Positions 31,527-39,461 of a DNA stretch of 64,000 bases are shown here, one piece after another. This stretch comes from Leucobacter allii (GTDB lineage: Bacteria > Actinomycetota > Actinomycetes > Actinomycetales > Microbacteriaceae): positions 2,914,001-2,978,000 of the forward strand of contig NZ_CP095045.1 of the NCBI RefSeq assembly GCF_022919155.1, read 5' to 3'. Each line of letters starts with the position of its first letter. Position 1 is the first letter of the stretch. The notes under the pieces are model-generated. The model did no database searches, was not told the DNA's origin, and worked only from the letters and a program-made list of their open reading frames with translations. The position numbers were made by a program, and so were the translations under genes.

Positions 31527-32321
31527 ATGAACGAGACCGCGGACCGCACGAGGCGCGACGAGATCGAATGCTGGCTCACCGACATGGACGGCGTGCTGGT
31601 GCACGAGAACCAGGCGATCCCGGGCGCCGCCGAGCTGCTGCAGCACTGGCGCGAGACCGAGACGCCCTACCTCGTGCTCACGAACAACTCGATCTTCACG
31701 GCGCGGGATCTCAGCGCGCGCCTCGCCGCCTCCGGCATCGACGTGCCCGAGGACCGGATCTGGACGAGCGCACTCGCGACGGCCGCGTTCCTCGCCCAGC
31801 AGCAGCCCGGCGGCTCCGCCTTCGTGCTCGGCGAGGCCGGGATCCTCACCGCTCTGCACGACGCGGGCTACGTCATGACGGAGTCCGACCCCGACTTCGT
31901 GGTCGTCGGCGAGACCAGGCACTACTCCTTCGACGCGATCACGAAGGCCATCCGGCTCATCAACGCCGGCGCCCGCTTCATCTCGACGAACCCCGACGCC
32001 ACCGGGCCGAGCACGGAGGGCCCGCTGCCGGCTACCGGGGCGATCAACGCCCTCATCACGAAGGCGACCGGCAAGGAGCCCTACATCGTGGGGAAGCCGA
32101 ACCCGATGATGTTCCGCTCCGCGCTCAACAAGATCGGCGCGCACTCCCACAACACCGGCATGATCGGCGACCGCATGGACACCGACGTCGTCGCCGGGAT
32201 GGAGGCGGGGCTCCACACGGTGCTCGTGATGACGGGCATCTCGGACCGCGCCGAGATCGAGCGCTTCCCCTTCCGCCCGGACGAGGTGCTCGGCTCGGTC
32301 GCGGAGCTCCTCGACGCGTAG
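31527..32321 (+). CDS. HAD-IIA family phosphatase (NagD-like)
   Basis: The product has 264 residues. Motif I DMDGVLVHENQAIPGA carries the nucleophile Asp (near D19), motif II is in VLTNNS near residue 51, and GKPNPMMFRSAL plus MIGDRMDTDVVAGMEAGL give the Lys and the acidic motif. The C2a cap lies between them. NagD-like enzymes dephosphorylate nucleoside monophosphates and sugar phosphates. It has its own leaderless promoter after the ABC operon terminator, so it is probably not part of the uptake system. Confidence 0.9.
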   Translation: MNETADRTRRDEIECWLTDMDGVLVHENQAIPGAAELLQHWRETETPYLVLTNNSIFTARDLSARLAASGIDVPEDRIWTSALATAAFLAQQQPGGSAFVLGEAGILTALHDAGYVMTESDPDFVVVGETRHYSFDAITKAIRLINAGARFISTNPDATGPSTEGPLPATGAINALITKATGKEPYIVGKPNPMMFRSALNKIGAHSHNTGMIGDRMDTDVVAGMEAGLHTVLVMTGISDRAEIERFPFRPDEVLGSVAELLDA

Positions 32322-32325
32322 CGGG

Positions 32326-32342
32326 GCGCCCGCCCCGGGCGC
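32326..32342 (+). terminator. Short GC hairpin between converging genes
   Basis: GCGCCCG (32326-32332), loop CCC, CGGGCGC (32336-32342), 4 nt after the phosphatase stop. It may serve both directions. Confidence 0.5.
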
Positions 32343-32374
32343 GGGCACGCACCCGCAGCCGCGCCCGCGCCTCG

Positions 32375-33910
32375 CTAGAGCCCGATGCGGCGGTAGCGCT
32401 CATGCCTGGCGACGCGGCGGCGCTCGGGATGCTGCATGCTGAGGGCCGCGAGCTCCTGCGCGACGGCGTCGCCGAGACGGACGCAGAATGCGACCGGCTC
32501 CTCGGCGGCGTCCGGGGATTCGGGGATCACGCGGTCGACGATGCCGTGCGCGAGCAGCTTCGCGGAGGCCACGCCCTGCTGCGCCGCGAGCGCCGGGGCG
32601 TGGCTCGTATCCCGGTGCACGATCGCCGAGGCCCCCTCCGGGGGCAGCGGCGAGAGCCAGCCGTGCTCCGCCGCGAGGGTGCGGTCGGCCGGGAGGATCG
32701 CGAGCGCACCGCCGCCCGTGCCCTCGCCGAGGATGACCGAGAGCGTGGCGCCCCGGTGCGTGGCGAGGTCCGCGAGGCAGTGCGCGATCTCCGAGGCGAG
32801 CCCGCCCTCCTCCGCGGTCTGCGAGAGCGCGGCGCCCGGGGTGTCGACGACGGTCACGAGCGGGAGCCGCAGCTCCTCGGCGAGATGCATGGCGCGCCGG
32901 GCGGCGCGCAGCGCGCCGGGCCCGAGGGGCGCGTGCGAGCGCTGGGTGCGCCGATCCTGCCCGACCACCACGCACGGCACGCCCCCGAAGCGGGCGAGGC
33001 AGAGCGCGAGACCGGGGTCGCGCTCCCCCTGACCGGTGCCGGAGAGCGGCACGACGTCGGTCGCGGCGTGCCTGAGCAGTTCGCGCAGCCCGGGCCTGCG
33101 GCGATCGCGGGTGCGCGTGATGGAGTCCCAGGCGTCGTCGGAGCCGGGCGCGTGCTCCGGCGCGGTGCCCGGCTCGTGGGCGCGCGCCATGAGCTCGGCC
33201 CGGGTGGGGGGTTCGAGGAGGCGGAGGACGCGCCGGATCATGTCGCGGAGCTCCTCCGGCGGCAGCACGCCGTCGATGATGCCGTGCCTCGCGAGGTTCT
33301 CGGCGGACTGCACGCCCGCGGGGAAGGGCTCGCCGTAGATCGCCTCGTAGACGCGAGGGCCGAGGAAGCCGACGAGCGCGCCGGGCTCGGCCACGGTGAC
33401 CTGGCCGAGCGAGCCGAAGGAGGCGAGCGCCCCGCCCGTGGACGGGTGGCGGAGGTAGGTGAGGTAGGGCAGCCCCTCCGCCTGGTGCGCGGCGACGGCC
33501 GCGGCGATCTTCACCATCGCGACGAACGCGAGCGTGCCCTCCTGCATCCGCGTGCCCCCGGAGGAGACGGCGGCGAGCACGGGAAGCCGCTCGGCCGTCG
33601 CCCGTTCCACGGCCAGCACGAAGCGCTCGGCGGCGGCGGCGCCGATCGAGCCCGCGAGGAAGCGGAACTCGCAGGCGATGAGCACGACGCGGCGGCCGTC
33701 GACGAGCGCCTCGCCCGTCACGATCGACTCGTCCGTGCCGGCCTTCGCCTCGGCCGCGGCGAGCTCGGCGGTGTAGGCCTCGCCCAGCGCGGGCTCCCGG
33801 GGCGCCGCGTCCCAGGACAGGTAGCTGCCGGGGTCGGCGATGAGGCCGATGAGCTCGTGCGCCGTCAGGCGCTCCGGGCGCGCGGACGCCGCGGGATCCC
33901 GCCCCGTCAC
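32375..33910 (-). CDS. Fused acetyl-CoA carboxylase-type carboxyltransferase (beta plus alpha halves)
   Basis: The product has 511 residues from a GTG that overlaps the CoA-transferase stop. Residues 1-255 follow AccD (SSGGTRMQEGTLAFVAMVKI and FLGPRVYEAIYGEPFPAGVQ), without its N-terminal zinc ribbon. Residues 270-500 follow AccA (VTVVDTPGAALSQTAEEGG, ILGEGTGGGALAI). It would move CO2 between carboxybiotin and an acyl-CoA. No biotin carboxylase or carrier gene is near, so it either borrows the housekeeping one or works as a decarboxylase/transcarboxylase. The pairing with a CoA-transferase suggests degradation of an organic acid. Confidence 0.87.
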   Translation of the reverse strand: MTGRDPAASARPERLTAHELIGLIADPGSYLSWDAAPREPALGEAYTAELAAAEAKAGTDESIVTGEALVDGRRVVLIACEFRFLAGSIGAAAAERFVLAVERATAERLPVLAAVSSGGTRMQEGTLAFVAMVKIAAAVAAHQAEGLPYLTYLRHPSTGGALASFGSLGQVTVAEPGALVGFLGPRVYEAIYGEPFPAGVQSAENLARHGIIDGVLPPEELRDMIRRVLRLLEPPTRAELMARAHEPGTAPEHAPGSDDAWDSITRTRDRRRPGLRELLRHAATDVVPLSGTGQGERDPGLALCLARFGGVPCVVVGQDRRTQRSHAPLGPGALRAARRAMHLAEELRLPLVTVVDTPGAALSQTAEEGGLASEIAHCLADLATHRGATLSVILGEGTGGGALAILPADRTLAAEHGWLSPLPPEGASAIVHRDTSHAPALAAQQGVASAKLLAHGIVDRVIPESPDAAEEPVAFCVRLGDAVAQELAALSMQHPERRRVARHERYRRIGL

Positions 33911-35112
33911 GCGCCGGCCGCCCCGTCGGCGGGCTCGGCGAGCCAGGCGCGGATCGCGTCGCCGTGCTCGTTCAGCACGGGGGGCGCCGCGTGCTCCGTG
34001 CGGGCCCGCTCCGTCTCCCCGGTTCCGTCGACGTCGAAGAAGCGGATCGCGGGTCCGGGCAGGCTGATGCTGCCGAGCGCCGTGTGCTCGACGTCGACGA
34101 CGAGGCCCTGCGCGTGCACCTGGTCCCAGGCGTAGACCTCGGCGAGGTCGCGGACCTTGCCCGCGGGGATGCCCGCCTCGCGCAGCAGCTCGAGGAGCGG
34201 CTCGGCGTCGTGCGCCGCGAAGGCGGCCTCGACGAAGGCGATGGTCTCGGCGCGGCGCTCGACGCGCTCGGGGTTCGTGGCGAGCCCCGGCGTCTCGGGA
34301 TCGAGCGCGAATGCCGCGCAGAAGGCCTGCCACAGGCGCTCGCTGCCGACGCTGATCTGCACCGCGCCGTCGCGGCAGCGGAAGAGCCCGTAGGGGGCGA
34401 TCGAGGGGTGGTGGTTGCCCTGCGCCTCGGGCGTCTGCCCCGCGACGGTGGCGCGGGTGCCCTGGAAGGCGTGCACGCCGACGACCGAGGCGAGCAGCGA
34501 GGTGCGCACGACGCGGCCGCGGCCGGTCCGCTCCCGCTCGTGCAGCGCCGCGAGCACGCCGATGACGCCGTGCAGGCCGCCCAGCAGATCGGCGATCGGC
34601 GTGCCGACGCGCTGCGGATCGTCGGGCCCCGAGCCGGTGAGCGACATCAGCCCCGCCTCGCCCTGCACGATCTGGTCGTAGCCCGCGCGGCCGCCCTCCG
34701 GCCCGTCGTGGCCGAAGCCCGTGATGGAGACCTGGATCAGGCGGGGGTTGAGCTCGGCGAGCGCGCTCGTGCCGAAGCCGAGGCGATCCATCACCCCGGT
34801 GCGGAAGTTCTCGATGAGGATGTCGGCCCGCCCGAGCAGCTCCCGCAGCACGGTGCGCCCGTCCTCCGACTTCAGATCGAGCGCGATCGACTCCTTGTTC
34901 CGATTGCACGAGAGGAAGTACGTCGAGTACGCGGCCCCGTCGGCGCCGTCGACGAAGGGCGGGCCCCACGAACGGGTGTCGTCGCCGCTGCCCGGCGCCT
35001 CGACCTTGATCACGCGGGCACCCAGGTCTCCGAGCACCTGCCCGGCGTGCGGGCCCGCGAGGGCGCGGGAGAGGTCCACGACCAGGATTCCGTCGAGGGG
35101 AGCTGTTGCCAT
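33907..35112 (-). CDS. CaiB/BaiF-type (family III) CoA-transferase
   Basis: This gives 401 residues from the ATG at 35112, which has CGGAGG 7 nt upstream; longer in-frame starts lack a ribosome site. N-terminal ILVVDLSRALAGPHAGQVLG and NRNKESIALDLKS are family landmarks. These enzymes move CoA from an acyl-CoA to a carboxylic acid through an aspartyl-CoA intermediate. It is translated in overlap with the carboxyltransferase, and a LysR gene is divergent from it. The substrate is not evident. Confidence 0.91.
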   Translation of the reverse strand: MATAPLDGILVVDLSRALAGPHAGQVLGDLGARVIKVEAPGSGDDTRSWGPPFVDGADGAAYSTYFLSCNRNKESIALDLKSEDGRTVLRELLGRADILIENFRTGVMDRLGFGTSALAELNPRLIQVSITGFGHDGPEGGRAGYDQIVQGEAGLMSLTGSGPDDPQRVGTPIADLLGGLHGVIGVLAALHERERTGRGRVVRTSLLASVVGVHAFQGTRATVAGQTPEAQGNHHPSIAPYGLFRCRDGAVQISVGSERLWQAFCAAFALDPETPGLATNPERVERRAETIAFVEAAFAAHDAEPLLELLREAGIPAGKVRDLAEVYAWDQVHAQGLVVDVEHTALGSISLPGPAIRFFDVDGTGETERARTEHAAPPVLNEHGDAIRAWLAEPADGAAGA

Positions 35113-35222
35113 TGCCGTACCTCCGAGTGCTCTCGAGCGCGCTGCGCCCGGTCGGCGCATCCGCCGTTCCGCCTTCATTGTGTCCGCGTGGCGACGCCGT
35201 CACCAGCCGAGACGGCTCCGGA

Positions 35223-35240
35223 CCATGCAGTCGTGCATGG
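35223..35240. promoter_or_regulatory. Palindrome CCATGCA-N4-TGCATGG in the LysR/CoA-transferase gap
   Basis: A perfect 7-bp inverted pair, 35223-35229 and 35234-35240. A second copy of the core CATGCA-N4-TGCATG is at 35321-35336. It is a candidate LysR activation site for the CoA-transferase operon. Confidence 0.65.
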
Positions 35241-35317
35241 ATGGCTCCGGCGTCGTTCGCCCGGTATTTCTGAGATGCACTCGCCGATCATCTTCACCCT
35301 CCCCGAAGACGGGGGGC

Positions 35318-35337
35318 TATCATGCAGGTATGCATGA
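35318..35337. promoter_or_regulatory. LysR promoter and overlapping palindrome TCATGCA-N4-TGCATGA
   Basis: TATCAT (35318-35323) is 6 nt from the LysR ATG, a leaderless arrangement. TCATGCA (35320-35326) and TGCATGA (35331-35337) are an inverted pair covering both the -10 box and the start codon, so LysR binding here would repress its own gene. Confidence 0.65.
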
Positions 35338-36241
35338 ACGAGCGCGAGCCGCGGAGCTGTTCCCCGAACTCGGCTGGCTCGCCGCGCTCCTCGACGCGTC
35401 GAGCCTCACGGAAGCCGCGCGGCGCACGGGGACCAGCCAGTCCACCATGACGCGGGCCGTGCAGCGCTGGGGGCGGCGGCTGGACGCGCCGCTGATCCGC
35501 GCGCACGGCCGCGGCGCGGAGCTCACCGCCGAGGGCGAGATGCTCGCGATCACCGCGCGACGGGCGCTCGGCGACCTCGACGACGCGATCCGGCGCATCG
35601 CGGGCGAACCGGACGCGACCCTGCGGATCGGCTTCCTGCGGTCGCTCGGCCCCGCCGTCGTGGGCGAGCTGGTCTCCTCGTACCTGCAGGCGCACCCGGC
35701 GGCCCACGTGGTGCACCACGAGCTCTCCTCGGCGGGGGCGCTCGACGCCCTCGACCGCGGCGATGTCGACATCGTGCTCTCGGCGCCGCGCCCGCCGGAT
35801 CGCTTCGCCTGGCGCCGCATGGGCAGGCAGCCGCTGGTGCTCATGGTGCCGCGCGGCCACCGCCTCGCCGGGCGCTCCGCCGCCTCCGTGGGCGACATCG
35901 CCGAGGAGCGGCTGCTCACCCTCGACCAGGGGTACCACACCAGGCGGATCGTCGACTCGCTGCTCGCCGCCGCGGGGGTCTCGCCCCACATCGGCATCGA
36001 GACCGACAGCGTGGAGACCGTCGCGAACTACGTCGCGGCCGGTCAGGGAGTCGCGATCCTGCCCGCCGACGCGGTCCACCGCCCGCGCGTGGCGACCCTG
36101 ACCCTCACGGAGCCCGCGGCGCAGCGCGAGTTCGGGCTCGTCTGGCACGCCGATCGCCCGAGCCCGCGCGCGGAGGCGCTGCTCGCCCACGTCGAGCTGC
36201 TCGAGCGCCGGCACCCGGACTGGGCGAACATCGAGGTGTGA
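35330..36241 (+). CDS. LysR-family transcriptional regulator
   Basis: The product has 303 residues. The N-terminal winged HTH (residues 10-70, LLDASSLTEAARRTGTSQSTMTRAVQ) is followed by a periplasmic-binding-like effector domain (about 95-295). The start is fixed by a -10 box 6 nt upstream. It is divergent from the CoA-transferase/carboxyltransferase operon and shares with it two copies of a CATGCA-N4-TGCATG palindrome. Confidence 0.9.
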   Translation: MHERARAAELFPELGWLAALLDASSLTEAARRTGTSQSTMTRAVQRWGRRLDAPLIRAHGRGAELTAEGEMLAITARRALGDLDDAIRRIAGEPDATLRIGFLRSLGPAVVGELVSSYLQAHPAAHVVHHELSSAGALDALDRGDVDIVLSAPRPPDRFAWRRMGRQPLVLMVPRGHRLAGRSAASVGDIAEERLLTLDQGYHTRRIVDSLLAAAGVSPHIGIETDSVETVANYVAAGQGVAILPADAVHRPRVATLTLTEPAAQREFGLVWHADRPSPRAEALLAHVELLERRHPDWANIEV

Positions 36242-36262
36242 GCGGCCTCGCCCGGGGCGCCG

Positions 36263-36330
36263 CCGCGGCTCTGCGCACCGGGTGGCCGCGGCTCAGCGCA
36301 CCGGGTCGCCGCGGCTCAGCGCACCGGCTC
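36263..36330. repeat. 23-bp tandem array in a convergent gap
   Basis: Three units (36263-36285, 36286-36308, 36309-36330) of the form CCGCGGCTCAGCGCACCGGG plus 3 bp. The third unit overlaps the last codons of the ring-hydroxylase gene (stop at 36316-36318), so the array has invaded the coding end. Confidence 0.8.
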
Positions 36331-38127
36331 CGCCCGTGCCTCGCGGGGCGCCTCGGCGCGGCCCGCGCAGAGCCCCCGCCCCAGGCTGCGCCGCAGCGCC
36401 CCCGCGAGCTGCGCGGGATCGTCGCCGCGCCAGGCGACGTGCTGATCGGGGCGGACGAGCACGTAGTCGGCCTCCCAGAGCGCGCGGGCGCGGTCGCGGG
36501 CCGGGCCGTCCGGCAGCTCGAGCGTCTGCAGCGCCGTCGGCGGCACGGTCGCCCCGACGGCGGCATCCACCGCGGCGAGCACGGCGGCACCGGCACCGGC
36601 AGCATCGGCACCGGGAACCCTGTCGACGAGCGCGACGAGCGTGAACTCGGGGCCGAGCGCGTCGTAGACCGCGCGCCCGTCGTCGAGCCACAGGTGCGGC
36701 AGCAGATGCCCGGGTGCGGCCGTCGGGCGGTAGGTCACCGCGTCCGGCTCCGGCACGGGCCTGCCGTCGTCCGTGACGATCGGGCTGCCGGGGTAGGCGT
36801 AGCCGAGCACGAGCCCCTCGGCGAGGAACTCGGCCTCCTTCACGGCGAGCCGCTCGTGCGCCGCGGCCCGGGCCCGCTCCCCGGCCGCGCCGTCCGCGTC
36901 GAGCGCCGGGTCGACGAAGGTGTAGGCGAGGTGGCGCGTGTTGTGGGCCGCGACGTCGATCATGCGCCGCGCGGCGGGCCGGCGTTCGGCCTCGTAGGAA
37001 TCGAGCAGCGCCGCGTCCGCCGAGCCGCCGAGCACGGCCGCGATCTTCCACGACAGATTCAGGGCGTCGAGCACGCAGGTGTTGAAGCCGTGTCCCCCGA
37101 AGGGCGGGTTCAGGTGCGCCGCGTCGCCCACGAGGAACACCCGGCCGCCGCCGTAGGAATCCGCGAGCAGCATGCGCGCGGTCCACGGATCGGTGCCGAG
37201 CACCTCGACGTCGAGGTCGTCGCCAACGCCGGCGAGCCGGCGCACGAGCCCCTCGGGATCCGTGCACTCCTCGGGGTCGACGCCCTGCGCGATGACCCAC
37301 CAGAGGCCGTCGAGATCGAGCTGGCCGATCATGCCGGAGACCTCCCCGACCACCCAGTACTGCACGGCCGTGTCGACGCTCACCCGTTCGGCGAGCGCCC
37401 GGGATCGGAAGACGACGTTGAAGTTGGGGCGCGGGGCCGAGGTGCCGGCGAGCCGGATGCCGAGGGAGCGGCGCACCGCCGAGCTCCCGCCATCGGCGCC
37501 GACGACGTACTCGGCGCGCACGACGGCCTCGGGCGCCGCCCCGGCGTCCTCGGTGCCCCCGTCACCCTCGGCGCTCTCGGCGCCCTCGGCGCTCTCGGCG
37601 CCCTCGGCCGTGACCGTGACGAGCACGTCCTCCGCACGCGCCTCGGTGCCGGTGACGCGGAGCCCGAGCGCGAGGTCGATGAGCGGATGCTCGGCAGCGG
37701 CGGCGCGCAGCACGCGTTCGACGGTGGGCTGCGGCACCTGCTGACCGGCCTCCGGCGCGTGGGGGAAGCCTGCGCGGTAGAGCTGGAAGGCGTGGCGGAA
37801 GCGTCGCAGCTCGTGGCCGCCGAGGCCCGTGCAGAAGACGACGTCCTCCGAGTAGTCGGCGTCCAGCGGCGCCGCGGCGCGCAGCCGGTCGGCGAGCCCG
37901 AGGCGGCGCAGCAGCGTCATCGTGCGCGCGTTCGTGGTCTTCGCCCGCGGCCGGTACGGGTCGACGGCGACGCGCGGCTCGATCACGAGCGTCGGGATGC
38001 CGCGCTCGGCGAGATCCAGCGCGAGCATGAGGCCCGAGGGCCCCGCGCCGGCGACGAGGACGCGCGCTCGGTCGGGCAGCGTCGAGAGGGCCCGGCGCGC
38101 GGTCTGGGGGTGGGTGGACGGGGTCAT
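36316..38127 (-). CDS. FAD-dependent aromatic-ring monooxygenase (phenol/3-hydroxyaryl hydroxylase type)
   Basis: The product has 603 residues of the PheA/TfdB/MhpA flavoprotein hydroxylase family. VLVAGAGPSGLMLALDLA at 23-40 binds ADP of FAD. GDAAHLNPPFGGHGFNT near residue 340 is the second FAD motif. A thioredoxin-like C-terminal domain follows. It hydroxylates a phenolic compound with NADPH and O2. Around residues 175-205 an acidic insert with tandem EGAESA units is encoded by an 18-bp minisatellite. It overlaps the transporter gene by 4 nt. An apparent much longer frame upstream is out of register with the real neighbours. Confidence 0.88.
   Translation of the reverse strand: MTPSTHPQTARRALSTLPDRARVLVAGAGPSGLMLALDLAERGIPTLVIEPRVAVDPYRPRAKTTNARTMTLLRRLGLADRLRAAAPLDADYSEDVVFCTGLGGHELRRFRHAFQLYRAGFPHAPEAGQQVPQPTVERVLRAAAAEHPLIDLALGLRVTGTEARAEDVLVTVTAEGAESAEGAESAEGDGGTEDAGAAPEAVVRAEYVVGADGGSSAVRRSLGIRLAGTSAPRPNFNVVFRSRALAERVSVDTAVQYWVVGEVSGMIGQLDLDGLWWVIAQGVDPEECTDPEGLVRRLAGVGDDLDVEVLGTDPWTARMLLADSYGGGRVFLVGDAAHLNPPFGGHGFNTCVLDALNLSWKIAAVLGGSADAALLDSYEAERRPAARRMIDVAAHNTRHLAYTFVDPALDADGAAGERARAAAHERLAVKEAEFLAEGLVLGYAYPGSPIVTDDGRPVPEPDAVTYRPTAAPGHLLPHLWLDDGRAVYDALGPEFTLVALVDRVPGADAAGAGAAVLAAVDAAVGATVPPTALQTLELPDGPARDRARALWEADYVLVRPDQHVAWRGDDPAQLAGALRRSLGRGLCAGRAEAPREARAEPVR
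37567..37608. repeat. 18-bp minisatellite inside the hydroxylase gene
   Basis: CTCGGCGCTCTCGGCGCC is perfectly repeated at 37567-37584 and 37585-37602, with a partial third copy. Eighteen is a multiple of three, so copy-number change would keep the frame and lengthen the EGAESA repeat. Confidence 0.75.
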
Positions 38128-39434
38128 GCGGGGAGCGCCGCCTTTCGTCGTGCGGGGAGGGCGATGGCGAGCACCGCGCCGAGCGCGGCCGGGATGCCGA
38201 AGGCGAGCGCGGCTCCCGTGATCGAACCGCCGGAGCCGATGAGCAGCGCGCCGTACGTCGGGCCGGCGATGGCGCCGATGCGGCCGACGGCCAGCGCCCA
38301 GCCGAGGCCGGTGGCGCGCACCTCTCCCGGGTAGAACTGCGCGATGTGGTCGTTGAGCATGTTCTGGGTGCCGAGTCCGCCGAAGCCGGCGACGACGACC
38401 GCGGCGACGAGCGCCGCGCCCGACAGTCCGAGCGCCACCGCGCCGAGCGCGAGCGCCGCCGCGACGAAGCCGACGACGACGACGAGCTTCGGCGAGGTGG
38501 ACTGGCCGACGAAGGAGGCCACGACCGTGCCGACGATGGCGCCGAGCGAGTACCAGAGGAGGAAGGCGATCGAGGCCTCGGTGCCGTAGCCGCTGTCGCG
38601 CATCACCTGCGGGAGCCAGGTCGTGAGGCCGAAGATGGTGAGCAGGCTGATGAGGCAGAGGGCCCACATGCCGACGGTCGGGAGGGCGTAGCCGCGCGCG
38701 AAGAGCGCCGCGACGCGGCGGCGCGAGGAGGACGCGGTATCGGCGACGGAGATCGCACGGGTCGTCGCGGAGGTCTCGGGCAGGCCGTAGCGCGCCGCGA
38801 GCTCGGCGGCCTCCGCGTCCCGGCCGTGCGCGCGGAGGAACGTCGGCGACTCGGGCAGGGCCTTGAGGAGGAAGGGGATGAGGAGGAGCGAGACGCCGCC
38901 GATCGCGTAGACCGGGCGCACCCCGGCACTCGGCAGCAGGGTGAGCGAGGCGAAGGAGGCGATCACCGTGCCGACGGCGGGGCCGGTGAGCACGGCGCCG
39001 ACGACGATCGACTTCCTCGCCGGCGAGGCGAACTCGTTCGCCATGGAGACGGCGACGGGGAGGAGCCCGCCGATGCCGAGGCAGGCCAGGAAGCGGAAGA
39101 CGGCGAACCAGGCGAAGTCCGGGGCGAGGGCGCAGGCGAGCATGAACACCGCGAAGCACGCGACGGAGGCCGCGAGCATGCGCCGTCGGCCGATGCGGTC
39201 GGAGAGCATGCCGGCGACGAGCGAGCCGATCAGCATGCCGACGAGGGCGAAGGAGCCGACGAGTCCGGCCTGCGGCGGCGTGACGCCCCAGTTCTCGGGC
39301 CCGAGGAAGCCCGGCAGGGTCGCGCCGTAGACGTAGAGGTCGAAGCCGTCGCTCACGAGGGCGAGCCAGCAGAGGAGGAAGATCGGGAAGGTGGAACGGG
39401 GCCGCGTCCGCGGCGGGGCGAGGGTGCTCATCAT
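38124..39434 (-). CDS. MFS transporter, aromatic acid:H+ symporter (AAHS) type
   Basis: The product has 436 residues (435 if the second ATG, which has better spacing from AAAGG, is used). Twelve helices are visible. DGFDLYVYGATLPGFL in helix 1 with its Asp-Gly-x-Asp and the loop DRIGRRRML between helices 2 and 3 are AAHS hallmarks (PcaK, BenK, MhpT). It probably imports the substrate of the ring hydroxylase encoded next. It is 27 bp from the DUF3500 gene, in the same operon. Confidence 0.88.
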   Translation of the reverse strand: MMSTLAPPRTRPRSTFPIFLLCWLALVSDGFDLYVYGATLPGFLGPENWGVTPPQAGLVGSFALVGMLIGSLVAGMLSDRIGRRRMLAASVACFAVFMLACALAPDFAWFAVFRFLACLGIGGLLPVAVSMANEFASPARKSIVVGAVLTGPAVGTVIASFASLTLLPSAGVRPVYAIGGVSLLLIPFLLKALPESPTFLRAHGRDAEAAELAARYGLPETSATTRAISVADTASSSRRRVAALFARGYALPTVGMWALCLISLLTIFGLTTWLPQVMRDSGYGTEASIAFLLWYSLGAIVGTVVASFVGQSTSPKLVVVVGFVAAALALGAVALGLSGAALVAAVVVAGFGGLGTQNMLNDHIAQFYPGEVRATGLGWALAVGRIGAIAGPTYGALLIGSGGSITGAALAFGIPAALGAVLAIALPARRKAALPA

Positions 39435-39461
39435 CGAGCCTTTCTGTGTGGGATGCGCCGA

